A stretch of DNA of 64,000 bases. Origin: Streptomyces caniferus. Its GTDB lineage: Bacteria > Actinomycetota > Actinomycetes > Streptomycetales > Streptomycetaceae. Below the pieces are notes generated by a model. It did not search any database. It was not told the DNA's origin and saw only the letters and a program-made list of their open reading frames with translations. Positions 7,403 through 18,759 of this stretch are shown piece after piece (positions within the stretch are counted from its first letter, which is position 1; each line of letters opens with the position of its first letter). Both the position numbers and the translations under genes were made by a program. The stretch spans positions 868,001 through 932,000 of the forward strand of contig NZ_BLIN01000005.1 in assembly GCF_009811555.1 (NCBI RefSeq), read 5' to 3'.

Positions 7403-8020
7403 CCCACCACCCCCGTCGGGGCGGCGGCCATACGGGAGTCGGTCCCGCACCGTGAAGGCGTTCGCACCCCCAGCTGGCTGAGCACGAACGACCCGAAGGT
7501 TCGTAGAGCTTATCCCGAGCGCTACACCGCGTGCGGACGGCGCTACTGTGCGGCAAACCGCCCAAAAACGGAAGTTGATCACGCGAAGCCGCTGCTCAGG
7601 ACCTTGAGGGTCACGGCGTGCCGCGTTGGCAAGTGTGGCGCTTGCCTCACTTAAGCCAAAGCGCCCTAAATGGGCATCTAACCGGCATGCAATCCATGGG
7701 CAACCTTGTTTTCCATGGTTCAATCCCGTTCAGCTTGACCATCTCCAGCCCGCAAAACACTCACACGACGCTTATTTGGCACTGAGTGCCACCGTGCTCG
7801 CGACTGACGGGCCGGGAAAGTGGTTTGAGTGCCATGCATAGTTAGCACTTAAGGCGCGAAAGCGACGTAACGGACCTCAGATTCCAAGGCCGTATTGCCC
7901 CTTATTGCTGCTATAAACCATTCGCTGGGTTCTCCGGAGGCGTACGCGCACCACGGTTCCCGGGGCACGGCAAGGGGCCGTCCGCCGGGCCGGACGGCGG
8001 CGTACGCGAACGCCACGCCG
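7403..8020. other. Gene-poor, lower-GC interval
   Basis: About 620 bases with AT-rich stretches (for example around 7640-7760 and 7840-7925) that stand out from the surrounding DNA. No frame shows normal codon use. Small features are GCCC-TAAAT-GGGC, a GGCAAG/CTTGCC inverted repeat near 7629-7647 and two CCATGG sites near 7694 and 7713. It may be a decayed remnant of foreign DNA; I see no transposase, integrase or complete tRNA in it. Confidence 0.5.
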
Positions 8021-8626
8021 CTACCGGCGCCTGCGGTCCAGCTCCTCCAGGTCGGCCAGCATCGCGTCGGCCAGATCCCGCTCGGAGGCGTAGTGCCGCT
8101 CCGACCACTTCAGGACGAGGGAGGGGTAGGCCGAGGCGTCGTCCGCGGGGGCGCACTCGGCGTCGGTCTCGGCACGCCGCCGCATCGTCTCCGCGTACTC
8201 CCGGTGCCGGCCCAGCACTTCACGCATCTGCTCAGCCTCCAGCAGATGGCCGAGCCACAGCCGCAGCATCACGCCGTGCTTGAGCACGGGGGGTTCCACC
8301 GGCGCCTCGCGCGCCCAGAGGCGGACCGCCGCCATCCCCTCGTCGGTGATCACATAGACCCGCTTGTCGCGGTTGCCGGTCTCCTGGGCGACCATCCGGG
8401 AGCTGAGGAAGCCGACCTTCTCCAGGCGCTTCAACTCGCCGTAGATCTGGCTGAAGGACGGGCTCCAGTAGAAGAAGCGCAGCGACCAGTCCGACCATTT
8501 CTTGAGGTCGTAGCCGGACAGCTCCTCACCGAAGGAGAGCAGGCCCAGCACCGCCCAACCGGTGGCCGGCAGTGCAGGTCGCTCCGCATCGCCGGCGCTC
8601 ACGGCACCCGCCTTCTTCTCCGTCAC
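8021..8626 (-). CDS. PadR-family transcriptional regulator
   Basis: A 201-residue PadR protein. The winged helix spans about residues 20-95 (GWAVLGLLSFGEELSGYDLKK, then SFSQIYGELKRLEKVGFL and RVYVITDEG), followed by the C-terminal helical dimerisation domain. The GTG at 8626 is chosen because a TACACT -10 box (8634-8639, opposite strand) sits exactly 7 bases upstream with no ribosome site, which predicts a leaderless mRNA. A second GTG 24 bases further in has a GAAGG site and is the alternative. It is divergent from the FUSC transporter gene, which it may regulate. Confidence 0.85.
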   Translation of the reverse strand: MTEKKAGAVSAGDAERPALPATGWAVLGLLSFGEELSGYDLKKWSDWSLRFFYWSPSFSQIYGELKRLEKVGFLSSRMVAQETGNRDKRVYVITDEGMAAVRLWAREAPVEPPVLKHGVMLRLWLGHLLEAEQMREVLGRHREYAETMRRRAETDAECAPADDASAYPSLVLKWSERHYASERDLADAMLADLEELDRRRR

Positions 8627-8906
8627 GTTCCGCAGTGTACGGTCCGCCTCCGCGCACGCCCGACCGCCGCATCGCCAACTCCCGTCCCCCGCGCCCGGAT
8701 TCCGCACGCCCCCAGCGCCGCCGTGCGAGAGGCTGCGTTGTCGCGTACCCGCACGCCCGGCGCCTCCCCGGCCGGTCCGACGAATGCCGCGGGACCGGCC
8801 GCGGCCAGCCGTCCCCTTTCCCCGGCGCACGCCCCGCCGCGGACCTCGCCCTCGAAGCGGCCGGCCGCGCGGTGCGGACCGGGACCCGCTGGCCAATAGT
8901 GGAAAG

Positions 8907-11138
8907 GTGAGCCCGCTACAGGGAGCTTCCCCGCGGTCCGGGCCGCAGCAGTCGGCCGGCGGGCCCGGCGGGGCGGTGCCGCGCAGACTGCGCTGTCTCG
9001 TGGAGCACGGCCGGCACGGCCTGCGTGCACACCGCTCCGTGGTCGGCAACGCGGTACGGGTGACAGCGGCCTCGTGCGTGGCCTTCTACCTGTGCCGCTA
9101 CGCACTCGGCCTGACCGTCATGTCCGTCTACGCGACGTTCACCGTGGTCTCGCTCGGCGTGCTCGCCCGTATCCCGGGGTCCGGGCGCCAGCGCGCCACG
9201 ACCGTGCTCACGGCGATCCCCGCCGGGCTGCTGCTCATCACGCTGGGCACGCTGCTCGCCGTACAGACCTGGGCCGCCGTCGTCGGCATGCTGGTCATCG
9301 GCTTCGTCGTGGCGTACGCGGGCACCACAGGACCGCGGATCGCCGGGGCCGCGCCCGGGATGCAACTGCTCTACATCCTGCCGTGCTTCCCGCCCTACGC
9401 CCCGGAGAACCTGGGTCAGCGGCTGTCCGGCTTCCTGCTGGGCGCGATCCTGCTGGCGCTGGCCCAGCGCTCCCTGGTGCCCGAACCGGACACGCCGCCC
9501 TTCCGCCGGCTGCTGGCCGACGCCGCCGATGCCGCCACGCGCCTGGCCGACCATCACGGCGGCCCGCTTCCCGTCCAGGCGCTCGCCCGGGCGCACCGGA
9601 CCGGGGACGCCCTGCGTCCGTCGCGCGTACCGCCGGCCGACCTGCCCGCCTCCCCCACCCTCGCCCACAAGGCCATGGCGCACGCCACCGAGGCGGTCCG
9701 CACCCTGCTGGCCCGGCTGGAGACCCTGCACGCCTCGGCCGGTCCGGGGAGTTCCTACCACGCGGAGACGGTGGTGCTGCTGCAGGGCATCGGCGACACC
9801 GCGCGCGAGACGGCGAAGGCGCTGCGACGGGGCAAGCGGCTGCGGCCCGGTGAAGGGCCGTCCGCTGCTGTGCTGCAGAGCGAGCTGGCCCCGGTACGGA
9901 CCCACCGGGCCGTGGACACGCTGGAGCGGCTCAGCGGCGACGACCGGCTGGTCTATCTGCGACGCCGTTCCCTGGTGGTGCAGGCCGCCGACTGCGCGGT
10001 CGTCCTCGCCCTGACCACCCGGCTGATGCTGGGCGACCGGTCCGTCGAACGGAGCCCCGCCGGGCACACCTTCTCCTATGCGCAGGCGCGCGCCCACGAG
10101 CTGTGGTGGCAGCGGCTGACCACGCACCTCACCCCCCGCTCGGTGATCTTCCAGAACGCCTGCCGGTTCGCGCTCGGGCTGGCCGCCGCGCGGGCCGTCG
10201 CCGGACTCCTGGATCTGCAGCACGGCTTCTGGGTGCTGCTGGCGACGCTCACCCTCACCCGCACCACCAGCCTGGAGACCTGGTCCGCGGTCCGGCAGGC
10301 GCTGCTCGGCACGCTGGTCGGCGCGGTGCTGGCCGGCGGGCTGCTGGCACTGGTCCACGACCGGGACACGGTGTACGCGGTCGTGCTGCCGGTGGTGATG
10401 CTGGTGGCGTTCATCGCGGGGCCGCTGCGCGGGCTGGCCTGGGCGCAGGGCGGGTTCACGCTGGTCGTGGCCACGCTGTTCGCGCAGGTCTCCCCCGTCA
10501 CCTGGCAGTTGGCCCCGGTCCGGCTGGTGGATGTGCTGGTGGGCAGCCTCATCGGGCTGGCCTGCGGGCTGGTGGCCTGGCCACGGGGCGCGGGCCGCGA
10601 GGTGCGCCGCAGCATGGCGGGCCTGTGCGCGGTCATCGCCGACGCCATCGGCTACACCACCGCGCAACTCATCGACCGCTCCGGCGACCCCGACTGCCTC
10701 GCGATCAACCGGGCCCTCGTCCTCGCGCAGGAGAGCCTGGCCCAGTACCACTGCGAGTTGCGGGACGAGCGGGTGGGACAGCCGGACTGGCCCTCGGTGC
10801 TGGTCGCCGGGGCGGACGCGCGGCGCGGAGAACGGCTGCTGCCCGGCCGGCCCGGCCGGATCGCCCCGCAGGAGGTCGGCGCCTGGCTGCGCCGCGCGGC
10901 CGACCGGGCGGCGGCCGACTACCGTTCCCTCGCCGGGCATCTCCACGCGGACAGCGACGTGCCCCGGGAGGACACCCGGCCGCTCGACATCCGCGCGTTG
11001 CTGGCGGTGGCTCCGTCCGTCCCGCGCGACTGCCCGGACCGGGAGGCCCGCGCGCTCTCGGCGGCGCTGCTCCTCGACTCGGTGATCTGGCTCGATGCGC
11101 TCACCGCCGACCTGGACCGGATCCGCAAGGAGATGTGA
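8907..11138 (+). CDS. FUSC-family inner membrane protein
   Basis: A 743-residue polytopic protein with two groups of transmembrane helices (about residues 45-190 and 410-560). Each group is followed by a helical cytosolic domain, the duplicated plan of FUSC / aromatic acid exporter (AaeB-like) proteins. Such proteins are thought to export aromatic acids or envelope-active compounds. The start is uncertain: GTG 8907 follows GGAAAG very closely, and GTG codons further in are possible. The divergent PadR gene is a natural candidate regulator because PadR proteins often sense phenolic compounds. No partner HlyD-type protein is present. Confidence 0.75.
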   Translation: MSPLQGASPRSGPQQSAGGPGGAVPRRLRCLVEHGRHGLRAHRSVVGNAVRVTAASCVAFYLCRYALGLTVMSVYATFTVVSLGVLARIPGSGRQRATTVLTAIPAGLLLITLGTLLAVQTWAAVVGMLVIGFVVAYAGTTGPRIAGAAPGMQLLYILPCFPPYAPENLGQRLSGFLLGAILLALAQRSLVPEPDTPPFRRLLADAADAATRLADHHGGPLPVQALARAHRTGDALRPSRVPPADLPASPTLAHKAMAHATEAVRTLLARLETLHASAGPGSSYHAETVVLLQGIGDTARETAKALRRGKRLRPGEGPSAAVLQSELAPVRTHRAVDTLERLSGDDRLVYLRRRSLVVQAADCAVVLALTTRLMLGDRSVERSPAGHTFSYAQARAHELWWQRLTTHLTPRSVIFQNACRFALGLAAARAVAGLLDLQHGFWVLLATLTLTRTTSLETWSAVRQALLGTLVGAVLAGGLLALVHDRDTVYAVVLPVVMLVAFIAGPLRGLAWAQGGFTLVVATLFAQVSPVTWQLAPVRLVDVLVGSLIGLACGLVAWPRGAGREVRRSMAGLCAVIADAIGYTTAQLIDRSGDPDCLAINRALVLAQESLAQYHCELRDERVGQPDWPSVLVAGADARRGERLLPGRPGRIAPQEVGAWLRRAADRAAADYRSLAGHLHADSDVPREDTRPLDIRALLAVAPSVPRDCPDREARALSAALLLDSVIWLDALTADLDRIRKEM

Positions 11139-11172
11139 GCGGCGCCGTCGGACCGGTTCGCCGCCGCCCGGG

Positions 11173-12366
11173 TCACCGCGTACCCGGCGGCCGCCACTCG
11201 ATGAGCAGGATCGTGGCATCGTCGCTCAGCCGCCCGTTCCGGCTCTCCAGAATGGCGTGGATCAGCTGACGGAGCGCCTCCGAGGCGAGCTCGCCGGCCG
11301 CGGTGGCGCGGATGATGGAATCGGTGAAGCCCGCCAGGCCGAAGCGGCCGCCACCGGCCGTACGGGCCTCGGTCACCCCGTCGGTGTACAGCAGCACCCG
11401 GTCGCCCGGCTCCAGGGCCTCCCGGTGGACCGTGCGCGGCGCGTCGGCGAGCGTGGCGGGCATGCCCATCGGTGGTTCGCCGGGGCGTTCCAGCGCCTTG
11501 TGGACCTGGTGGTCGCGGATCAGCAGGGGCGGCGGATGGCCGCAGTTGCACCAGGTCAGCACTCCGCTGAGGAGGTCCAGCCGGGCGGCGATGCCGGTGC
11601 AGAACTGATCGGGCAGCCACTCGGCGAGCACGGTGTCCACGGTCCTGACGAGTTCGGGCAGGGCGGCGCCCATCCGCCGGGCGCTGCGGCAGCCGGCCAT
11701 GGCGATCGACGTGGTCAGACCCGAGGCGAGGTTGTGCCCCATCGCGTCGAGGATCACCGCGTGCAGCGTCGACTCGGTCAGCGCGTGGTCGAAGGCGTCC
11801 CCGCCCAGCTCGTAGGCGGGTTCGAGGACGGCGGTGGACACCGCCCGCGCGCTGCCCACGGTCCGCGGGGGCAGCAGGGAGCGCACCAGCTCGGCGGGCA
11901 GCGTCATCGTGTCCGTACGGGTCTGCCGCACCAGGTGGTCGCTGACGCCCCGCTGGGAGGCGATCGCCATGGACAGGACCGCCACCAGCGTGCGGCAGCG
12001 CCGCAGCAGGGCGCCGTCCAGCGCATCGACGTGCATGCCCACCACCCCCACCCGGTCCGCGCCGTCGACCAGCGGCAGCCAGACGATCAGGGGGCCGGTG
12101 GCGCTCTCCTCGACGCGGAGCCCCAGCGTGCGATAGGCCCAGCCGGCCGGCGACTCGTCGACGAGGAGCCGCTCCCCGCCGGCGAGGGGCGTCAGCTGCC
12201 GCTGCTGGAGGTCCACGAGGTAGACGGCCACCCGGCGCAGACCGATCCGGGTGGCGTAGCGGTCGACCAGGGCCAGGAACCGGGACGGGGGCGCGGTGTG
12301 GACGGCCGCCAGGAATTCCTGCAGCAGGTACTCGCCGTCACCGGCCGGAACACTCTCCACGGGCAT
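11173..12366 (-). CDS. PP2C/SpoIIE-family protein phosphatase with GAF-like sensor
   Basis: A 397-residue protein. Residues about 20-160 look like a GAF domain (VAVYLVDLQQRQLTPLAGG, VGMHVDALDGALL). Residues 190-395 are a SpoIIE-type PP2C phosphatase with the metal-binding motifs VILDAMGHNLASG, the CNCGHPPPLLI segment, LLYTDGVTEAR and a terminal DDATILLIEW. Streptomyces has many such proteins acting on phosphorylated anti-anti-sigma factors in partner-switching networks. ATG 12366 is supported by GGAAGGA eight bases upstream. No anti-sigma partner lies next to it; the neighbour is a divergent ClpC-like stress chaperone. Confidence 0.85.
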   Translation of the reverse strand: MPVESVPAGDGEYLLQEFLAAVHTAPPSRFLALVDRYATRIGLRRVAVYLVDLQQRQLTPLAGGERLLVDESPAGWAYRTLGLRVEESATGPLIVWLPLVDGADRVGVVGMHVDALDGALLRRCRTLVAVLSMAIASQRGVSDHLVRQTRTDTMTLPAELVRSLLPPRTVGSARAVSTAVLEPAYELGGDAFDHALTESTLHAVILDAMGHNLASGLTTSIAMAGCRSARRMGAALPELVRTVDTVLAEWLPDQFCTGIAARLDLLSGVLTWCNCGHPPPLLIRDHQVHKALERPGEPPMGMPATLADAPRTVHREALEPGDRVLLYTDGVTEARTAGGGRFGLAGFTDSIIRATAAGELASEALRQLIHAILESRNGRLSDDATILLIEWRPPGTR

Positions 12367-12680
12367 CCGCGCGTCCTTCCGAGCACCCTGCATCCCTTCG
12401 AGCACTGTGAGCCAAGTGTGCTCGGGGCGCCCGCGCCAGCCGGGAGCGCCATACGGCGGGTCGGGCGGCCCCCCGCGCGGGCGGGTCCGGATCGGGGCCC
12501 GCTTCGGCCTGCCCGGGTGCGGATGGGGTTGCGGGACCTGATCCTGAAGCAGTGGAGCCGTGTGTGAGGTGTGGCGTCGCCTCGCCCGGGCACTCGCCGG
12601 GCAGGAGCACGAACCCACAGCACAAGGAACCCGACAAGGCAGCATGTCGCGGTACCGCCGTGGCAGCGGAACGGACGCAC
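12367..12680. other. Divergent intergenic region upstream of clpC-like gene
   Basis: These 314 bases separate the phosphatase and the ClpC-like gene. I looked for HAIR (CTTGAGT-N7-ACTCAAG) and CIRCE heat-shock operators and saw neither. No clear -35/-10 pair stands out. Confidence 0.4.
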
Positions 12681-15237
<2,557 letters not shown>

Positions 15238-15260
<23 letters not shown>

Positions 15261-15735
15261 CACCTCCGAGGGGCGGCACGAGTCGCCGGAGGAGCGGGCC
15301 GACCGGCGGTGGAACGAACTTCTGCAGGAGGTGCGGGTCATCCAGACCGGTGTGCAGATCCTCTTCGCGTTTCTGCTGACCGTCGTCTTCACCCCGCGCT
15401 TCGCCACGCTCCCGTCGACCGACAAGACGATCTACGTGGTGACGGTCCTGCTGGGGGCGGCCACGACCGGCGCGCTGATCGGCACGGTGACCTTTCACCG
15501 GCTGGTCGCCGGGCACCGGCTGAAGCCGGAGACGGTGCTGTGGGCCTCGCGCCTGGCCCTGCTCGGCATCGTCCTGCTGCTGGCGACGGTCGCCTCCGCG
15601 CTACTGCTGATCCTGCGCATCGCCCTGCACAGCTCCGCCGTCCCCTGGGTCGTCGCGGGCCTGGTCGCCTGGTTCATGGTCTGCTGGTTCGCGCTGCCGG
15701 CCTGGGTGCTGCACCGGTATTCGTCGAGGGAGTGA
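15238..15735 (+). CDS. DUF6328-type small membrane protein
   Basis: A 165-residue protein with four predicted membrane helices: about residues 38-58, 64-84, 104-128 and 136-158. A charged N-terminus contains EERADRRWNELLQEVRVIQTGVQ, the signature of the DUF6328 family common in actinomycetes. The GTG at 15238 lies inside the end of the ClpC-like gene, so the two are probably co-translated. The function is unknown; the coupling suggests a stress role. Confidence 0.75.
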
Positions 15736-15828
15736 CGGGGGCCGCCTCGGGGACGTCGGGCGCTGCGGGGGTTCGGCACGCCCGGGCGCTCCTGCCCCGG
15801 GCGCTCCGGTCGCCCGGAAGTCTTCCAC

Positions 15829-15857
15829 TCGTCCGGCTCCTCCGGCTCCTCCGGCGC
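15829..15857. repeat. Short 9-bp tandem repeat (TCCTCCGGC)
   Basis: About three imperfect copies of a 9-base unit lie in the spacer after the DUF6328 gene. There is no coding context and no clear role. Confidence 0.5.
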
Positions 15858-15916
15858 CTCCCGCCCCGCCAGTTCCTCCGGTGCCCGGTGCCCGGTCCGT
15901 CCGCTGCCACGCGCGC

Positions 15917-15984
15917 CAACGGCCGCCAAGGGCGCGGGCCGAGACCCTGACCTGGGTCTCGGCCCGCGCCCTTGGCGGCCGTTG
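15917..15984. terminator. Perfect 31-bp inverted repeat between convergent genes
   Basis: Bases 15917-15947 (CAACGGCCGCCAAGGG...) are perfectly complementary to 15954-15984 around a 6-base loop. It sits between the rightward DUF6328 gene and the leftward gene ending at 15997, so it is best read as a very strong bidirectional terminator. Confidence 0.75.
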
Positions 15985-15996
15985 CGCCGTCGTCCG

Positions 15997-17082
15997 CTAC
16001 GCGCGCGCGGCGGCCGGGTCCATCCGGCGCGGGCGGTAGAGCAGCGCCGCGCCCGCGAGGCCGGCGCTGACCACTGCCAGGCCCACTGCCAGCAGTTCGG
16101 GCCACATGCCCGCGTCGCCCAGTCCGCTGCCGAGGGGCGCGAGGACACCGGCCCGGGACAGCGCGTGCAGCGCGATGATGATCATCGCGGCGGCGGCGCT
16201 CACCGTCCAGACCAGGGCCGTGTCGCGCATCGCCAGCCAGCCGGCCAGCAGCAGGTACACGACGGCGATGGCCATCGAGAGCCCGGCGGCCGCCTGGGCG
16301 CCCTGCAGGTGCGAGGTGTTCACCGGCAAATGGCTCAGACCGCACAGTGCCAGGGCCGTGGCCGCGGGCCAGCGCAGTACGGACCGCAGCACGCCGGGGA
16401 CCGCGTAGCCCGGCTGGGGGCTCGGCTCGGGCGACGAGGCCCAGGGCGGCGGGCCGCCCTGCGGCATGGTGCCGACGGGCCGCTGGGACCACGGCGGGCG
16501 CTGGGGCGGCTGGCCCATCACGGACTCGCGGTGCACGGTGGACATCGGCTGCCCGTTGCGGTCCAGGGGGCGGACATCGGGGTCGAGCACATGCATGGAG
16601 GCGGTGTGCTCGGGTTCACCGAAGCCGCCGGGGCCGCCGAAGTCACCGGGCCCCGGGTCGGGCGGGAAGTGGTCGGCCATCTCGTGGACACCGCCGGCGC
16701 CTGCCTGCGTACGGTCGAACAGCTCGATCAGCTGCGCGACCTCCTCGACGGACCGGTCGACGGCCACGGCGCGCAGCGCCTCATGGCTCGACTCGGCGGT
16801 GTGCGGAGTGGCCCGCAGCATGTCGAAGAGCTCGGCGACCTCGCTCACCGGCCGGGAGACCACCGCCATGCGCAGGGCTTCATCGCCGGGGTTGGGAACG
16901 TCGCCGCTGCGCTTGAGCAGTTCCACCAGGGCGGCGACTTCCGCCAGGGGCCGATGGGTGACTGCCTCCCACAAAAGGGTGTGGGCCGAGCTCTTCTCAG
17001 TGGTCATGGGCGGAAAGTGCTCGCCGGGTCCTGTCGATGACAGTTCGGCGTCGCCCCCACAAAGTGCTGGTTCGGATGTCAT
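15997..17082 (-). CDS. Helical-repeat / Pro-rich / polytopic membrane protein
   Basis: A 361-residue protein with a three-part layout. Residues about 30-130 hold three repeats of roughly 35 residues (HRPLAEVAALVELL, SRPVSEVAELFDML, DRSVEEVAQLIELF). Next comes a Pro/Gly-rich linker with QPPQRPPWSQRP. A C-terminal block of about five hydrophobic helices follows (residues 225-355). The ATG at 17082 has GGAG eight bases upstream; an internal ATG at MTTEKSSAHTLLWEAV is possible. It resembles a Streptomyces-specific family of unknown function. It is monocistronic and ended by the 15917-15984 hairpin. Confidence 0.65.
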   Translation of the reverse strand: MTSEPALCGGDAELSSTGPGEHFPPMTTEKSSAHTLLWEAVTHRPLAEVAALVELLKRSGDVPNPGDEALRMAVVSRPVSEVAELFDMLRATPHTAESSHEALRAVAVDRSVEEVAQLIELFDRTQAGAGGVHEMADHFPPDPGPGDFGGPGGFGEPEHTASMHVLDPDVRPLDRNGQPMSTVHRESVMGQPPQRPPWSQRPVGTMPQGGPPPWASSPEPSPQPGYAVPGVLRSVLRWPAATALALCGLSHLPVNTSHLQGAQAAAGLSMAIAVVYLLLAGWLAMRDTALVWTVSAAAAMIIIALHALSRAGVLAPLGSGLGDAGMWPELLAVGLAVVSAGLAGAALLYRPRRMDPAAARA

Positions 17083-17393
17083 GGAAGGACTCCACTGAAC
17101 GAGGGGAGCGTCAAACACCAGAAGCGCTGACACTCGGCGGACGTTGAGAGTGCTGTGGTTCAGCCAACGTCCCTTCTGTGTGCCCCCGCCATTCAGGAAG
17201 GCCATCCGGTGGAGACACGCCGCTGCGCCCGGGCGCGCCGCACTCGACGAGGGTGACGCCGCGCCGCCTTTCCGCTCCGGTGATTACGGCCGGATATGCG
17301 CATTCACGGGGTGTGACTCTTCGAAATGCCAAGGGCCGTCGAGCCTGATTCGCTGGTAAGTGCAGCTCTCCATACTCCGGTCAAGGACAGATC
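17083..17393. other. Divergent promoter region, no gene
   Basis: This spacer separates the leftward membrane-protein gene and the rightward DUF6381 gene. CATACT near 17370 could be a -10 for the latter. No operator-like palindrome was seen. Confidence 0.4.
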
Positions 17394-17585
17394 ATGAGCG
17401 CAACAGGAGAATCACGCGGACGCATCCAGCAGATGCGCGACAAGGCCCAGGAATTGCAGGCGGCCGCGGAACGCGCGGGCGACCCGGAGGAGCGGAAGCG
17501 ACTCGAGGAGAAGGCCCTCAGGCTCCGCTCCCAGAGTGAGCAGGAAAGCGGTATGGCCAGCGGAGACATCTACCCCTCCGAGTGA
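17394..17585 (+). CDS. DUF6381-family small charged protein
   Basis: A 63-residue, highly charged, probably alpha-helical protein. The core RIQQMRDKAQELQAAAER...DPEERKRLEEKALRLR is typical of the small DUF6381 family in Streptomyces. AAGGA sits at the correct distance before ATG 17394. The function is unknown; the length and Lys/Arg/Glu content suggest a coiled coil. Confidence 0.75.
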   Translation: MSATGESRGRIQQMRDKAQELQAAAERAGDPEERKRLEEKALRLRSQSEQESGMASGDIYPSE

Positions 17586-17843
17586 GGGCCCACGTTCCCG
17601 CCCGGAAGCGGAAGGATGGGGACACCCTGGACGGGACGCGCGCCCGGTGCCGCGTCCCGTCCGCCGCGCCCGGTGCCGCACCGGGCACGGCTGCTGCTCC
17701 AGAGGCGCGTCGCCGGCGGGCCGCGCACGGCCTGAGCCGTCCCCTGCGTACGGCGCACCGGGCCGCGCCGGGCCCCGGGCTGTTCGAGTGGCTTCGGGGT
17801 GGTCGCCGATCGGCGGTCCGCGCCGCCGGGAAGCGGTTACCGC

Positions 17844-18740
17844 ATGATCCCCTCAGATTCCGCACGGGCCGCCGGGGCCGTGGCCGGGACGGCGCCGGGG
17901 CACCTGATGGCCGGCCGCGCGGGCTACGACGAGCGCTTCCTCGGCGTGCCCGTACCGCTGCCGATGCCCAGCAGCCCCGCCGTCGAGACGGTGGTGCTCC
18001 CCTACACCCACTTCACGGTGGTGCTGCGACCGGACCGGCGGATGGCGGCGGCCGCCGCGGTCTGCATCGACGGTGAACGTCTGCGGGAGGACGTGCCGCG
18101 GGAGACCGGCTGGCGGTTCGATCCGCGCCTCGACGAGGACCGCCAGGCCGGCGACGAGGTGTACCGCGACAACTCCCTGGACAAGGGCCATCTGGTGCGC
18201 CGGCTCGATCCCGTGTGGGGCGACGCGGCGGAGGCGGACCAGGCCGACGCGGACACCTTCCACTACACGAACGCCGCCCCGCAGGCGGATGTGTTCAACC
18301 AGGGCAGGCAGGTCTGGCAGGAGCTGGAGAGCCACCTGCTCGGCACCGCCGCCCGGGGCGACCGCAGGCTGGCCGTCCTCTCCGGGCCGGTCCTGCACGA
18401 GTCGGACCCGCCCTACCGGGGCGTGCAAGTACCGCTGCGCTTCTGGAAAGTGGCGGCGTTCCTCCGGGAAGGCGCGCTGGCGGCGACGGCGTACGTGCTC
18501 GACCAGAGCCCGGACCTGATCTGGGACGCCGAGCGGGCCCTGGCCGGCGCCACGCCGGGGGCGCCGCCGCCGCTGGGCGCCTTCCGTACGTTCCAGGTGC
18601 CGGTGACGGATGTCGTCGAACTCACCGCGCTCGACCTGGGCCCCCTTCCCGCCGCCGATCTGATGCCCGCCCCCCGCGCCCCGCAGGAGCGCTGGAGACG
18701 GCTCCGGTCGACGGACGACATCGTGCTGCGGCGCGGCTGA
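17844..18740 (+). CDS. DNA/RNA non-specific endonuclease (NUC1, DRGH type)
   Basis: A 298-residue protein of the beta-beta-alpha-metal nuclease family. The catalytic motif is D113-K-G-H116 (SLDKGHLVRRLDPVWG), followed by the metal-ligand Asn in HYTNAAPQ (about N143) and the VFNQGRQVWQELE helix, in the expected order. No signal peptide is visible, so the enzyme would act inside the cell or be moved by an unusual route. The start is uncertain (ATG 17844, or GTG 17799 in frame). A 19-base gap and a GGAGGAG site lead to the next gene, so the three genes to 20145 are likely one operon. Confidence 0.82.
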   Translation: MIPSDSARAAGAVAGTAPGHLMAGRAGYDERFLGVPVPLPMPSSPAVETVVLPYTHFTVVLRPDRRMAAAAAVCIDGERLREDVPRETGWRFDPRLDEDRQAGDEVYRDNSLDKGHLVRRLDPVWGDAAEADQADADTFHYTNAAPQADVFNQGRQVWQELESHLLGTAARGDRRLAVLSGPVLHESDPPYRGVQVPLRFWKVAAFLREGALAATAYVLDQSPDLIWDAERALAGATPGAPPPLGAFRTFQVPVTDVVELTALDLGPLPAADLMPAPRAPQERWRRLRSTDDIVLRRG

Positions 18741-18759
18741 GCGGCGGGAGGAGCCAGCC

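Noticed and set aside
7250..7723. A 157-residue minus-strand frame as one gene
   Set aside because: Only the last 46 codons have a ribosome site and sensible protein features; the upstream part has atypical composition and no credible start.
7705..7744. tRNA-like 3' end (GGTTCAATCC followed by CAGCTTGACCA)
   Set aside because: The T-stem has a mismatch and no matching 5' acceptor strand (CAAGCTG) or anticodon arm is found 65-90 bases upstream. At most it is a degenerate remnant.
12367..12680. Heat-shock operator (HAIR or CIRCE) before the ClpC-like gene
   Set aside because: No sequence close to either consensus was found on reading both strands.
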